Source: Fischerella sp. CENA71 (GTDB lineage Bacteria; Cyanobacteriota; Cyanobacteriia; Cyanobacteriales; Nostocaceae). Taken from it: a stretch of DNA of 64,000 nt. A model generated the notes under the pieces. It saw only the letters and a program-made list of their open reading frames with translations. It had not been told where the DNA came from and did no database searches. The stretch spans positions 109,891 through 173,890 of the forward strand of contig JANBVI010000032.1 in the NCBI GenBank assembly GCA_024239075.1. The letters are read 5' to 3'. Below are positions 45,958-55,261 of the stretch, piece by piece (the stretch's first letter is position 1; every line of letters starts with the position of its first letter). The translations under genes were made by a program, and so were the position numbers.

Positions 45958-47385
45958 TTAAGAGTCCTTAGACATAACTGGAATTTTTATGATAAATTCA
46001 CTACCTTCCTCCAAGGCAGACATACATTGCAGTTGTCCACCATGTTTTTCAACTATGATTTCATAGCTAATAGATAATTCCAATTCCGTGATTTTACCAT
46101 TTGATTTAAGATTAAAATAGGGGTTAAAAAACTTTTGACCAACTCTTTCGGAGATTTTTACAGCGTTATTCGCTATACGAATTACTACTGTTTTAGAATT
46201 TAATAATTCTGTGCAAATACGAATAGTTGGTGATAAATAATTGTTTTTGTCTTTATGTCTATCTATTAACCATGGCTCATTAATTACTGGAAAAGCATCA
46301 ATTACATAATTAATAATATTCATGAAAACAAGATTCATTTGTTCTGGATAACACTCTACTAAAGGTAGTTTGGCATATTCCTTAATAATAGTAATATTTT
46401 GATCATGAGTCTTAGATTTGAGACGACTTTGCAAAATTATTAAAGTGCTATCAATACTTTCATGAAGATTAACTGATTTTTTTTCAGATTCTTCTGTAGA
46501 AAAATTGCGTAAAGCATGGATGAATTGTCTTATCCGATCAACCCCTGCTTTCATTGAATCTGTGAGTTTAGAAAGGTCGATAGTAATATTATCCAGTTCA
46601 ACTTGATTAATTACTCTTTGAATTTCTACTGTTGGTTCAGGATATTGCTGTTGGTATAAATTAATTAGCTGGAGTAGTTGTTGAATGTAACGGTTGGCAT
46701 GAATCAATTTTCCGGCGATAAAATTTGCAGGATTATTGATTTCATTGGCAATGCTGGAAACTATTTGCCTTAAGGCAGTTATTTTTTCATGATGTAATAA
46801 TTTAATGTCGATTTGCTGAAGTTCACGAGAATCTATGTTTGGTATTTTTGTTTGTTCCTGTGCTTGCTGTAAATGAAAAAGCGTTAAGGCATGAATTTGA
46901 GAATAGGCTAAAAGTAACTGCTGAAAATCGAGTAAGCAATACTTTTCTGATGCAGTTTTGACTATAATTGGTTCGTAGACAAATTCAGGCGATCGCTGCA
47001 AAGCTAAATTAGTTGCCTCCATCACAGAAGTTGTTTCAGATATGACAAATTCCTCTTCGATTTTAAAAATGTTGAGGAAGGTTGCAATGGGGCGATTTAA
47101 AAATAATTCTAAACTAAAAGGACGGCTCATATGTTCAAAAAACCTGCGCCGTGAAATCATCCCAACATATTGACGATTATTAGTGATAACCACTCCTGGT
47201 AGTAAAGGCTCATCTTTAAATGGTTTCACTAAGTCACTGCCGAAAAAATTCAGTTCAACTTCTATGTCCCACAAAGGCAAATCTTGCAAAGTTGAGTCTA
47301 TCTTCAACTTTAACTCGTCAGCATGTTTCAGCATATATTTACTCGGTCGAAATTCAATTTTTTCAGATACCGTCGAATTGTGCAA
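45958..47385 (-). CDS. histidine-kinase-like protein with degenerate active site
   Basis: 475 aa. The N-terminal CBS-like region (about 45-165) contains PGVVITNNRQYVGMISRRRFFEHM. HisKA-like helices (about 195-300) and a HATPase-like domain (about 340-470) follow. Each catalytic motif is changed: the H-box reads SIANEINNPANFI with N214 where GxAHEINNP has His; the N-box reads NIINYVIDAF; the G1 box reads ANNAVKI instead of DNGxG; the G2 box reads ITELELSIS instead of GTGLGLSIS. It has no membrane segment. It is probably a non-catalytic scaffold or allosteric partner rather than a kinase. Confidence 0.85.
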   Translation of the reverse strand: MHNSTVSEKIEFRPSKYMLKHADELKLKIDSTLQDLPLWDIEVELNFFGSDLVKPFKDEPLLPGVVITNNRQYVGMISRRRFFEHMSRPFSLELFLNRPIATFLNIFKIEEEFVISETTSVMEATNLALQRSPEFVYEPIIVKTASEKYCLLDFQQLLLAYSQIHALTLFHLQQAQEQTKIPNIDSRELQQIDIKLLHHEKITALRQIVSSIANEINNPANFIAGKLIHANRYIQQLLQLINLYQQQYPEPTVEIQRVINQVELDNITIDLSKLTDSMKAGVDRIRQFIHALRNFSTEESEKKSVNLHESIDSTLIILQSRLKSKTHDQNITIIKEYAKLPLVECYPEQMNLVFMNIINYVIDAFPVINEPWLIDRHKDKNNYLSPTIRICTELLNSKTVVIRIANNAVKISERVGQKFFNPYFNLKSNGKITELELSISYEIIVEKHGGQLQCMSALEEGSEFIIKIPVMSKDS

Positions 47386-47784
47386 ACAGCAGTTTGCAAA
47401 TATTTAGTGCTGAATAATCAAGAAGTTTTTCAATCTCACTGAAATACCATTGCAATACTAGGTTTCATATGCAATATATTCACCAGATAATTACTGAAAG
47501 CAAGTTGGATACAGTGTAATTAAATACACAAATACTTAAAATCTTTGAAAAGCTTGTTTGAATTTTGGTAGCTTTTTCTCAATAATAGTAGTACTACCCT
47601 GGTACTTTTTGAATAGTATTATAGATCGCGGCAAAAATTAAGTACAAAAACAAAAATTTTATATTCTTAAGTAAATTTTCTCGCTTTTACTCGTTTATAG
47701 TCGCCAAAATCCTAAGTTTCTGAAAGCAGTTTCCACAATTCATAATAAATATAGCTCTTAACTAATTAAAGCTACGCAGTTATC
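47386..47784. other. AT-rich divergent intergenic region
   Basis: About 400 bp between the divergent kinase-like and MBL-fold genes. It must contain both promoters. I see no gene and no clear hairpin. Confidence 0.4.
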
Positions 47785-48564
47785 ATGCTATTAACATATT
47801 TAGACAGTAATAGTTGGCTAGTTGAAATCGCAGATAAACGGATACTCATTGATCCTTGGCTGGTAGATAAGTTGAGTTTTGGCAACCAAGATTGGTTTTT
47901 TAAAGGTTATCGAACTCAAGATCATCCTATTCCAGAAAATATTGACTTAATTTTGCTGTCTCAGGGGCTGGAAGATCATGCCCATCCACCAACACTCAAA
48001 CAACTTGACCATAATATTCCAGTCGTAGCTTCTCCTAATGCTGCTAAAGTTGTACAGCAGCTAGGTTACACCCAAATAACAGTGCTTGCTCATGGTGAAA
48101 CCTTTACCTTAGATACAAGTGTAGAAATCAAGGCAGTTCCTGGTTCACCCATCGGCCCCACTTTGGTAGAAAATGGTTATATCCTCAAAGAGTTGTCAAG
48201 CAACTTGACTATTTACTACGAACCACACGGATATCATTCTCCGTTGCTACAAGCAGCAGATCCCATTGATGTTGTCATTACTCCACTTGTTGACTTGACT
48301 TTGCCCATATTTGGATCATTTATCAGGGGTGGTAAAAATGCTCTCGAATTAGCTCAATGGTTGCAACCCCAAGTTATGCTACCCACAGCAGCAGGAGGTG
48401 ATGTGACGTTTGTAGGATTTTTGACAAATTTCTTGCAAACTAAGGGAAGCATTGAGGAATTTCAGGCGTTATTGGCGAAAAATAATCTTTCTACTCAGGT
48501 GATAGAACCTAAGTCAGGCGATCGCATTGAATTGCAATTACAGAAAAAGGGTGCAGGGGTGTAA
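47785..48564 (+). CDS. metallo-beta-lactamase-fold protein, metal motif degenerate
   Basis: 259 aa. The layout follows MBL-fold (UlaG/YycJ-like) hydrolases: LLTYLDSNSWLVEIADKRILIDPW, then a motif II position reading LLSQGLEDHAH instead of HxHxDH. The first two metal His are Ser and Gly; DH is kept. The later His appears in EPHGYHSP. Normal two-metal catalysis is therefore unlikely without compensation. It is 3 bp upstream of the transaldolase-family gene, clearly coupled. Confidence 0.75.
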   Translation: MLLTYLDSNSWLVEIADKRILIDPWLVDKLSFGNQDWFFKGYRTQDHPIPENIDLILLSQGLEDHAHPPTLKQLDHNIPVVASPNAAKVVQQLGYTQITVLAHGETFTLDTSVEIKAVPGSPIGPTLVENGYILKELSSNLTIYYEPHGYHSPLLQAADPIDVVITPLVDLTLPIFGSFIRGGKNALELAQWLQPQVMLPTAAGGDVTFVGFLTNFLQTKGSIEEFQALLAKNNLSTQVIEPKSGDRIELQLQKKGAGV

Positions 48565-48567
48565 TTC

Positions 48568-49203
48568 ATGGCATTATATTTAGACTCGGCGATCGCATCG
48601 GAAGCGGAAATGGCCAAGCACATGGGTTGGGTGAAGGGTATCACTACAAATCCCACACTCTTAGCTCAAAGTGATACCCCACCAGAGGAAACGCTGAAAA
48701 AATTAGTTACCTTGACAAACGGGCCGCTTTACTATCAATTAACAGCCTCTAATTTTGATGGGATGGTGCAAGAGGGAAAAAAGGCTTTTGAGATTATTGG
48801 TGAACAGACAATACTGAAAATACCAGCCACCCCATTAGGATTTGAGGTAGTAGCTCAATTATCACCCCAGATTACCTGTTCAGTGACGGCAATTTACAGT
48901 GCTTCCCAAGCAGCAGTAGCAAAAGAAGCAGGTGCAAAAATAGCGATCGCTTACGTCAACCGTGCTACTCGTTTGTTGGGTGATGGTATTGCTTTAGTGC
49001 GAGAAATGGCAAGTATCCTTGCTGATAGTAAAGTTGAGATTTTAGCTGCTAGCATCAAATCACCCCAAGAAGCAGTCGCTTCTTTACAAGCTGGAGCGCA
49101 CCATCTGACTTTACCATTGGCAATGTTGCAAGCTATGGCAACTCATGAGTTATCACACCAAACAGTAGAAGAGTTTGCTCAAAATGGAATTGGGCTAATA
49201 TAG
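48568..49203 (+). CDS. transaldolase family / fructose-6-phosphate aldolase-like
   Basis: 211 aa, the length of the short TalC/FSA group rather than classical transaldolase. The TIM-barrel opening MALYLDSAIASEAEM, GITTNPTLLAQSD, the Schiff-base Lys in ILKIPATPLGFE (about residue 90), CSVTAIYSASQA and the AYVNRATRLLGDG phosphate-binding part are visible. It cleaves or forms sugar-phosphate C-C bonds. It is translationally coupled to the MBL-fold protein (3-bp gap), suggesting joint regulation; the link in function is unknown. Confidence 0.88.
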   Translation: MALYLDSAIASEAEMAKHMGWVKGITTNPTLLAQSDTPPEETLKKLVTLTNGPLYYQLTASNFDGMVQEGKKAFEIIGEQTILKIPATPLGFEVVAQLSPQITCSVTAIYSASQAAVAKEAGAKIAIAYVNRATRLLGDGIALVREMASILADSKVEILAASIKSPQEAVASLQAGAHHLTLPLAMLQAMATHELSHQTVEEFAQNGIGLI

Positions 49204-49487
49204 TTAGGCATTAGGAACCGCTACGCGATCGCACCATATATTATCTTGAGTTTGAGTAGTGCGATCGCCTCTACAACATCATCATCCAACCTCATACCAT
49301 TTTGGATTTTGGACTTCGTCGTGAGCGCTACTTCGACAAGGCTCAGTACAAGTCAGTCGAACGATTTTAGATTTTGGATTGAGAAACTCTTTGTGCATAA
49401 GAGTTCTATGAATCTATCTGTCGCATTCTTTTTTCAAATTGGTATCAGAAGTTCACTTTTCAAGCTTTAAGGTTCACCATCCGAGTT

Positions 49488-49676
49488 GAGAACAAGAAAC
49501 TTCTCACCTGAAACGAGAAATTTCTTATCTGAAACAAGAAACTTCTCATCTGAAACGAGAAATTTCTTATTTGAAACAAGAAACTTCTCACCTGAAACAA
49601 GAAACTTCTTATCTGAAACAAGAAACTTTTCACCTGAAACGAGAAACTTCTCATCTAAAAGGAGAAACTTCCCCTT
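49488..49676. repeat. 21-bp tandem repeat array, about nine units
   Basis: Unit GAAAC(A/G)AGAAA(C/T)TTCT(C/T)A(C/T)CT, eight full copies plus diverged ends. Each copy holds the palindrome AGAAATTTCT or near form AGAAACTTCT. The unit length is a multiple of three and of seven, so both strands stay open across the array, but there is no convincing start or ribosome site. It lies about 95 bp upstream of hemJ. Confidence 0.85.
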
Positions 49677-49769
49677 CCCTCTTCTGTTAACACTTCTTTA
49701 TTTGTGATCCTCATTCCCATCAATTGCCGTAACCTGGATATTTGAGAGCAGAAACACAGGTTAGAACTC

Positions 49770-50354
49770 ATGGCTTATTCTTGGTTTAAAGCATTTCATA
49801 TTATTGGTGTCGTCGTTTGGTTTGCGGGACTGTTTTACTTAGTGCGTCTTTTCATCTATCACATCGAAGCTGAACAAGAACCAGAACCAGCAAAGACGAT
49901 ACTAAAAAATCAGTATCAAATCATGGAAAAGCGCCTCTACAACATCATCACCACTCCAGGAATGCTGGTGACGATAGCTTGTGCGATTGGTTTACTAGTG
50001 ACGCAACCAGAGTTTTTAAAGCAAACTTGGTTGCACTATAAACTTGGATTTGTGGCACTTTTACTTGTTTATCATCATTACTGCTCCCGTTTGATGAAAC
50101 AGTTGGCAGAAAATAGATGCAAATGGACAAGCAAACAGATGCGGGCGATGAATGAAGCACCAACTGTCTTGCTAGTGGTGATTGTGATGTTGGTTGTCTT
50201 TAAGAATAGTTTGCCCACAGACTTGACTGCTTGGGTGATTTTTGGCTTAGTACTTTTGATGGCGGTGACAATACAGCTTTACGCCAGAAAGCGCAGACTT
50301 GATAAAGAAAAGCAAGTTGCAGAAATGACACAGATTCCTCAACAGCAAGCTTAA
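49770..50354 (+). CDS. hemJ: HemJ protoporphyrinogen IX oxidase
   Basis: 194 aa with four to five transmembrane segments. HemJ oxidises protoporphyrinogen IX to protoporphyrin IX for haem and chlorophyll, in the membrane. Family marks are the opening WFKAFHIIGVVVWFAGLFYLVR with the haem-ligand His near residue 10, the YNIITTPGM segment, the LHYKLGFV segment with Lys, and HYCSRLM. The length is a little above the usual core. It is monocistronic and preceded by the 21-bp repeat array. Confidence 0.92.
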   Translation: MAYSWFKAFHIIGVVVWFAGLFYLVRLFIYHIEAEQEPEPAKTILKNQYQIMEKRLYNIITTPGMLVTIACAIGLLVTQPEFLKQTWLHYKLGFVALLLVYHHYCSRLMKQLAENRCKWTSKQMRAMNEAPTVLLVVIVMLVVFKNSLPTDLTAWVIFGLVLLMAVTIQLYARKRRLDKEKQVAEMTQIPQQQA

Positions 50355-50417
50355 TGGAATTGTATAAATTTATGATTTGACTTGGTGTCTTCGTGAGTCC
50401 ACTTGCCGTCTTGGACG

Positions 50418-50575
50418 CCAGGTGCTTTATGCCGGGGAACCCGTCCAACGCAGTGGCTCCGCTTCCCGTCACGTAGACGCCCTTGGGCGGCTTCCCGTAA
50501 GGGTAGGCAAGGTGGCGTAGACGCGTAAGCGGTGAGCCAGTGCGGTGGACGGGTTCCCCGGCATAAAGCACCTGG
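50418..50575. repeat. large foldback repeat, 42-bp arms
   Basis: Arms 50418-50459 and 50534-50575 match as inverted copies at 40 of 42 positions; the outer part is CCAGGTGCTTTATGCCGGGG. The 74-bp loop holds GC-rich short inverted repeats (CCCTTGGGCGGCTTCCCGTA). It is GC-rich in an AT-rich genome. It resembles highly iterated palindromic elements of filamentous cyanobacteria. Shadow frames across it are not real genes. Confidence 0.85.
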
Positions 50576-50709
50576 CGAACCCGAAGGGCTTCTCGTAGAG
50601 TACCCGTAGACGCAAAGCGGCTTCTCTTAGAGTAGGGTGGTGAATAAAAATTTGTTTTTGAACCACATAGACACTAAGACACAAAGAAAAACTGATTACA
50701 AGATCAAGA

Positions 50710-51573
50710 ATGCTAAATCAATCATTATTTACCAATAGAATTGCTTTACTGGCTACAAAGCATCAAAAAGAAAAAGTAATTGCTCCCATTTTAGAAGCAG
50801 AATTAGGAATAAAAATTATAGTTCCTGATGATTTTGATACTGATGTTTTTGGTACATTTACTAGAGAAGTAAAGCGTCCAGGGAATCAAATTGAAGCTGC
50901 AAGATTGAAGGCGAAAAAAGTTTTAGAACTAACTGGTGAAAAATTAGCGATCGCGAGTGAAGGCAGTTTTGGCCCTCATCCTGAAATTCCTTTTATTTCC
51001 AGTAATCGAGAAGTTGTCATTTTATTAGATCAAACACATGATTTAGAAATTATTGGTGAAGAATTATCTATCAAAACTAACCATAATCATTTAGTTGTGG
51101 AAAGTGTTGATCAAGCCTTACAATTTGCTCAAAAAGTAGGTTTTCCTGAACATGGTTTAGTAGTCATGTTTGATGAATTACCAAAAGATAGCAGTGAAGT
51201 GATTAAAGGAATTATTACAGAAGCAAAACTTATTGAAGCTGTAAATTTTGTCCTGAAAAATTCTCCAACAGGCAAAGCGCATATAGAAACAGATATGCGG
51301 GCAATGTATAACCCTACACGCATGAAAAATATAGAACAAGCCACGCATAATTTATTAAAAAAAATTAATAACCGTTGTCCAAAATGTTCTACCCCCGGCT
51401 TTGAAATCAACAAAAGAATTAGGGGCTTACCTTGTGCATTGTGCTATCTACCAACTTCCTTGACTCGCGCTGTTATATATGAATGTCAAAAATGTGGTTT
51501 TACTCAAGAAGAATTATTTCCAAATGGGAATGAATACGCCGAGCCAGTAAATTGTAATTATTGCAATCCATGA
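50710..51573 (+). CDS. DUF6671-like protein with Cys-rich C terminus
   Basis: 287 aa. The body starts NRIALLATKHQKEKVIAPIL and includes KLAIASEGSFGPHPEIPF and the mid-motif TDMRAMYNPTRM. The C-terminal 60 residues hold Cys pairs (CPKC, CALC, CQKC, CNYC), a probable double zinc ribbon. This fits my memory of a bacterial family of unknown function (DUF6671). The tight TDMRA and NPTR motifs suggest an enzyme active site. A small downstream frame overlaps its stop by 4 nt. Confidence 0.75.
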   Translation: MLNQSLFTNRIALLATKHQKEKVIAPILEAELGIKIIVPDDFDTDVFGTFTREVKRPGNQIEAARLKAKKVLELTGEKLAIASEGSFGPHPEIPFISSNREVVILLDQTHDLEIIGEELSIKTNHNHLVVESVDQALQFAQKVGFPEHGLVVMFDELPKDSSEVIKGIITEAKLIEAVNFVLKNSPTGKAHIETDMRAMYNPTRMKNIEQATHNLLKKINNRCPKCSTPGFEINKRIRGLPCALCYLPTSLTRAVIYECQKCGFTQEELFPNGNEYAEPVNCNYCNP

Positions 51574-51728
51574 ATGATTTAGGCATCACTGACAATGAAT
51601 TATGCTTACTTGTTGCTTGTTACGCCGTCTGTGTAGAAGCCGCTTTTGAGTCTGCGATAGATTTTAATCGGGTGATAGTGGCTTTACGAATGCGATCGCT
51701 TTTGCGATCGCCCTTTGTAGAGACGTGA
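51570..51728 (+). CDS. possible 52-aa protein coupled to the DUF6671-like gene
   Basis: ATG overlaps the previous stop (ATGA). The frame reads MNDLGITDNELCLLVACYAV, then a helix-like stretch, and ends after RSPFVET. The first 40 residues look protein-like, with alternating hydrophobic and acidic residues; the end runs into a HIP1-containing palindrome (CGATCGCTTTTGCGATCG) and may not be original. No family is known. Confidence 0.4.
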   Translation: MNDLGITDNELCLLVACYAVCVEAAFESAIDFNRVIVALRMRSLLRSPFVET

Positions 51729-51779
51729 TGAATCGCGTCTTGTATTTATACGTTTTGTGCGTTTTGTCCGTATTTGTTA

Positions 51780-52388
51780 TCAGTCAATCGAAATCACAGG
51801 CGAAGTATTTCCCCATGTTCCAGTAAACACAAATGTATCTAAAGGCTTGCGCTGACGGGGAGCAAAATCACGCTGTCGGTATTGTTCTGGTAATGCTTCA
51901 TGATCGCCTTGATAACCAATTGCGATCGCTGCTACTGGTTCATAGCCTTCGGGAATATTGTACAATTCCCGTGCCTTAGATACATCAAAGCCTGCCATTT
52001 GGTGGATAAATAAACCCAACGAAGTTGCTTCGATTGCCAAACTACAAGCTGCTGCACCGACATCGTGAAATGCATGACGGTTTTCAGTGTGATTTTTCTC
52101 AAAGTAAAGTTTTGCTACCGATAGCATCAAGATAGGTGCATGTTGCGCCCAAACTTGATTTCCTTCTGCAAGACAACTAAGCAAACGTTTGAATTCTTCA
52201 GGATTTTCCTGAGTTGCAACGATGAAGTGCCAAGGTTGTTCATTAAAAGAAGAAGCAGCCCAGCGCGCAGCTTCTAGTAAACTCAAAAGTTTTTCTTTTT
52301 CAACTGGCTGTTGGGAAAATGCCAAAAGACTCCAGCGTCGTTGTAGCAACTCATGAATTGGATATTGGGAATTAGCAGGCTTTTCCAT
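51780..52388 (-). CDS. nitroreductase family protein
   Basis: 202 aa, FMN-dependent NAD(P)H oxidoreductase fold. FMN-binding RRWSLLAFSQQPV (about 15-27), EAARWAASSFNEQPWHFIV (about 49-67) and the later EGYEPVAAIAIGYQGD are all family marks. The substrate is not defined; such enzymes reduce nitroaromatics, quinones or flavins. It stands alone on the minus strand, divergent from the haemagglutinin-type gene with 92 bp between starts. Confidence 0.88.
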   Translation of the reverse strand: MEKPANSQYPIHELLQRRWSLLAFSQQPVEKEKLLSLLEAARWAASSFNEQPWHFIVATQENPEEFKRLLSCLAEGNQVWAQHAPILMLSVAKLYFEKNHTENRHAFHDVGAAACSLAIEATSLGLFIHQMAGFDVSKARELYNIPEGYEPVAAIAIGYQGDHEALPEQYRQRDFAPRQRKPLDTFVFTGTWGNTSPVISID

Positions 52389-52480
52389 AGTTTACTATCC
52401 TACAAAATCAATATCTTCGACTCTGATATCCTAGATAGTACTTAATAGTTGTGCCACTGCTATGGAGCTAGGGAGAGAAA

Positions 52481-55261
52481 ATGACTAGTTTTGGGAGTAG
52501 TCGTTTGACTCAGTTTTTGGGTGTGGCGATCGCAATCACACATATTTTCTCTGCAAATTATGCAGTTGCCCAAATTACTGGCGATCGTACTTTACCGAAT
52601 AACTCCAATGTCACCAAAGAAGATAATACCTTCAACATCACAGGTGGAACCCAAGCGGGTAGCAACTTATTCCATAGCTTTCAAGAATTTTCTCTGCCCA
52701 CTGGTAACACGGCTTTTTTCAACAATGCAACAAATATTCAAAATATCCTGACAAGAGTCACAGGTAGTTCAATTTCTAATATTGATGGTTTAATCAGAGC
52801 TAACGGTACAGCAAACCTGTTTTTGATTAATCCCAATGGCATTATTTTTGGTCAAAATGCACGTTTAAATATCGGTGGCTCGTTTTTAGCAACTACAGCC
52901 AGTAGCTTTAAATTTGCTGATGGTAAAGAATTTAGTGCTGTACCAAATAACACAGCTACAACTTTACTAACCGTCAGTGTACCGATTGGTTTGCAATACG
53001 GCAGCAATACCGGAAATATTCAAGTACAGGGTTCTAATTTACAGGTATCTCCTGGCAAAACTCTAGCACTTATAGGTGGCAATTTACAGGTTAATGGAGG
53101 ACAAATATTAGCCCCTGGTGGTCGAGTTGAATTAGCAGGAATTGCAGAAAATAATCATATTGGACTCAATCCGAATGATTCATTTCTGAGTTTGAGGTTT
53201 CCTAATGACGGGCAAAGAAAAGATGTATATTTAAACAACGCTGCCCAAGTTAGTGTTCTTGCTGGTGGTGGTGGTAGCATTGCTATCAATGCCCGGAATT
53301 TGAATCTGTCGGGTGCAAGTACGGTACAAGCAGGGATAGCATCAGGAAAAGGTTCTGTTGATGCAAAGGCGCTGGATATTGATATTAATGCCACAGAGGC
53401 AATTAATGTTGATGCCAGTATTATTTCTAATACAGTGCAGACAAAAGCTGTAGGCGATAGTGGCAATATTAATATCACTACTGGGTCGCTGGCTTTGACA
53501 AGTAACGGTCAACTGAGAACCACAACTTCTGGACAGGGAAATGCTGGCGACATTAATATATTTGCCCGTGATACGCTTCTTTTTGACCGAATGCGTAGTG
53601 ATTCCTCTACTGGCACATACACCACAGTCGATTCACAAGCCGTGGGTAATGGTGGTGACATAAATATCACAACCGGATCACTCTTTGTCAAGAATGCTGC
53701 TGCAATTCTGGCTAGAACAGAGGGACAAGGAAATGCAGGCAATATCAATATAGCTGCTCGTGATACAGTTTCCTTTGATGGCGTCAGTTTCAATCTAGCA
53801 AACATTAGCGGCGCTGCTAGTTCTGTTGGCTCAACAAGCGTATCCAATGCTATAGGCAACGGTAGTACTATCACCATCACAACCGGGTCACTTTTTGTGA
53901 CCAATGGCGCTCGATTGATTGCCAATACCTTTGGACGCGGTAACGCAGGTAACATAAACATACAGGCTCGCGATCGCGTTGTCTTTGACGGTTTTGGTCT
54001 GAATGGCTATTCTAGCGGTGCGGTCAGCAGTGTAGAAAATACAGGTATAGGTAAAGGTGGCAATATTAACATCACTACTAAGTCACTGAGTATCAGAAAT
54101 GGTGCTGTTGTGGGTGCGAGGACTCGTGGCAAAGGAGATGGGGGTAATATTATCCTTAATGCTAAAACTTTAGAAGCTACTAACGGTGGACAAGTTTTTA
54201 CTACTAGTTTTAGCAGCGGCAAAGCAGGCAGTATTACTCTCAATATCACCGATAGTGCTACTCTTGCTGGTACAGACCCCACCTATGTGACTCGACTTAG
54301 CCAATACACTCCAGTTATAGTTCCGAATGTCAGCCCTAGTAGTGGACTGTTTGCTAATACTTCTAGTACTTCCACAGGTCAGGGAGGAGAATTAATAATT
54401 AATACTGGCAAGTTAAATATTCGCGATCAGGCGCAGGTAACGGTTAGTAGTGCAGGATCGGGAGTTGCAGGTTCCTTAAAAGTCGATGCTGACTCAATTC
54501 GTCTTTTGAACCAAGGCAAAATTAGTGCAGATACTAGAGGCGGTGCAGGTAATATTAGGCTGCGATCGCACGACCTGATCTTAGGTAAAAATAGCAGCAT
54601 TACTACTAATGCCACAGGTAGCAACACTATCGGTGGCAACATCAATATTGATACTGATGTTCTCGCTGCTTTTGCCAACAGCGATATCAGTGCTAATTCT
54701 GTTAATTTTTTTGGTGGTAAAGTCATAATCAATACTCAAGGTATTTTTGGTATCCAGTTCCGATCCTCACCAACCCCAGACAGCGACATCACCGCCACAG
54801 GTGCTAGTCCAGAGCTAAGTGGTACAGTGCAAATTAATACACCTGATGTTGACCCCAGCCAGGGATTAGAACAGCTGCGCGTCAATCTCATTGATGCTTC
54901 ACAACAAATTGCTACTGGCTGCAAAAGAGATGACAAGCAAATAAGGGGATCATTTATTGTTACAGGACGTGGAGGTCTACCATCTAGTCCCACAGAACCG
55001 TTAATTACTGATCAAGTCCTAAGTGATTGGATATTACTTCCTGAAGCAAATCAAAACCAATCTAGAAGCAGACTTGAGGAACAACAAAGCCAAGAAGACA
55101 ACTCTATAAATCCCCCGACTCAGATTGTGGAAGCTCAAGGCTGGATAATAAATCCCGATGGTGAAGTGGTATTAGTCGCAACTACACCGACTTTGACTCC
55201 TCACAGTTCCTCATTCACTCCTGTATCTTGTACTAACCTGAGTTCGACACCATTTCTTTGA
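52481..55261 (+). CDS. TpsA-type filamentous haemagglutinin / S-layer-like exoprotein
   Basis: 926 aa. A signal peptide (about 1-31) precedes a two-partner-secretion (haemagglutination activity) domain (about 35-160), with conserved NITGGTQAGSNLFHSFQEFS, NILTRVTGSSISNIDG and ANLFLINPNGIIFGQNA. A right-handed beta-helix of repeated GN(A/G)G(N/D)INI units (NAGDINI, NGGDINI, NAGNINI) fills 270-740. The C-terminal region has IATGCKRDD and EAQGWIINPDGEVVLV, typical of cyanobacterial members. It is probably exported through a TpsB porin; none is in the window. Ribosome site GGGAGAG precedes the ATG. Confidence 0.9.
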   Translation: MTSFGSSRLTQFLGVAIAITHIFSANYAVAQITGDRTLPNNSNVTKEDNTFNITGGTQAGSNLFHSFQEFSLPTGNTAFFNNATNIQNILTRVTGSSISNIDGLIRANGTANLFLINPNGIIFGQNARLNIGGSFLATTASSFKFADGKEFSAVPNNTATTLLTVSVPIGLQYGSNTGNIQVQGSNLQVSPGKTLALIGGNLQVNGGQILAPGGRVELAGIAENNHIGLNPNDSFLSLRFPNDGQRKDVYLNNAAQVSVLAGGGGSIAINARNLNLSGASTVQAGIASGKGSVDAKALDIDINATEAINVDASIISNTVQTKAVGDSGNINITTGSLALTSNGQLRTTTSGQGNAGDINIFARDTLLFDRMRSDSSTGTYTTVDSQAVGNGGDINITTGSLFVKNAAAILARTEGQGNAGNINIAARDTVSFDGVSFNLANISGAASSVGSTSVSNAIGNGSTITITTGSLFVTNGARLIANTFGRGNAGNINIQARDRVVFDGFGLNGYSSGAVSSVENTGIGKGGNINITTKSLSIRNGAVVGARTRGKGDGGNIILNAKTLEATNGGQVFTTSFSSGKAGSITLNITDSATLAGTDPTYVTRLSQYTPVIVPNVSPSSGLFANTSSTSTGQGGELIINTGKLNIRDQAQVTVSSAGSGVAGSLKVDADSIRLLNQGKISADTRGGAGNIRLRSHDLILGKNSSITTNATGSNTIGGNINIDTDVLAAFANSDISANSVNFFGGKVIINTQGIFGIQFRSSPTPDSDITATGASPELSGTVQINTPDVDPSQGLEQLRVNLIDASQQIATGCKRDDKQIRGSFIVTGRGGLPSSPTEPLITDQVLSDWILLPEANQNQSRSRLEEQQSQEDNSINPPTQIVEAQGWIINPDGEVVLVATTPTLTPHSSSFTPVSCTNLSSTPFL

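Noticed and set aside
49488-49676. CRISPR array
   Set aside because: Units are contiguous with no spacers, and no cas1/cas2 genes are present. The Cas4-like part at 32-34.7 kb is fused to FtsK and is not a CRISPR Cas4.
49460-49707. Repetitive peptides (ETRNFxS and RSFLFQI) from the 21-bp array
   Set aside because: Open frames arise because the unit is a multiple of three. The plus frame needs a TTG start and there is no ribosome site; the DNA repeat explains it.
50200-50684. Minus-strand frames over the foldback repeat
   Set aside because: They overlap the GC-rich foldback and hemJ 3' end. Such frames are common translation artefacts of this repeat.
53155-54993. Several 75-150-codon minus-strand frames
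   Set aside because: They are antisense readings of the repetitive TpsA-type gene, rich in Leu/Pro/Ala with no domain or ribosome site.
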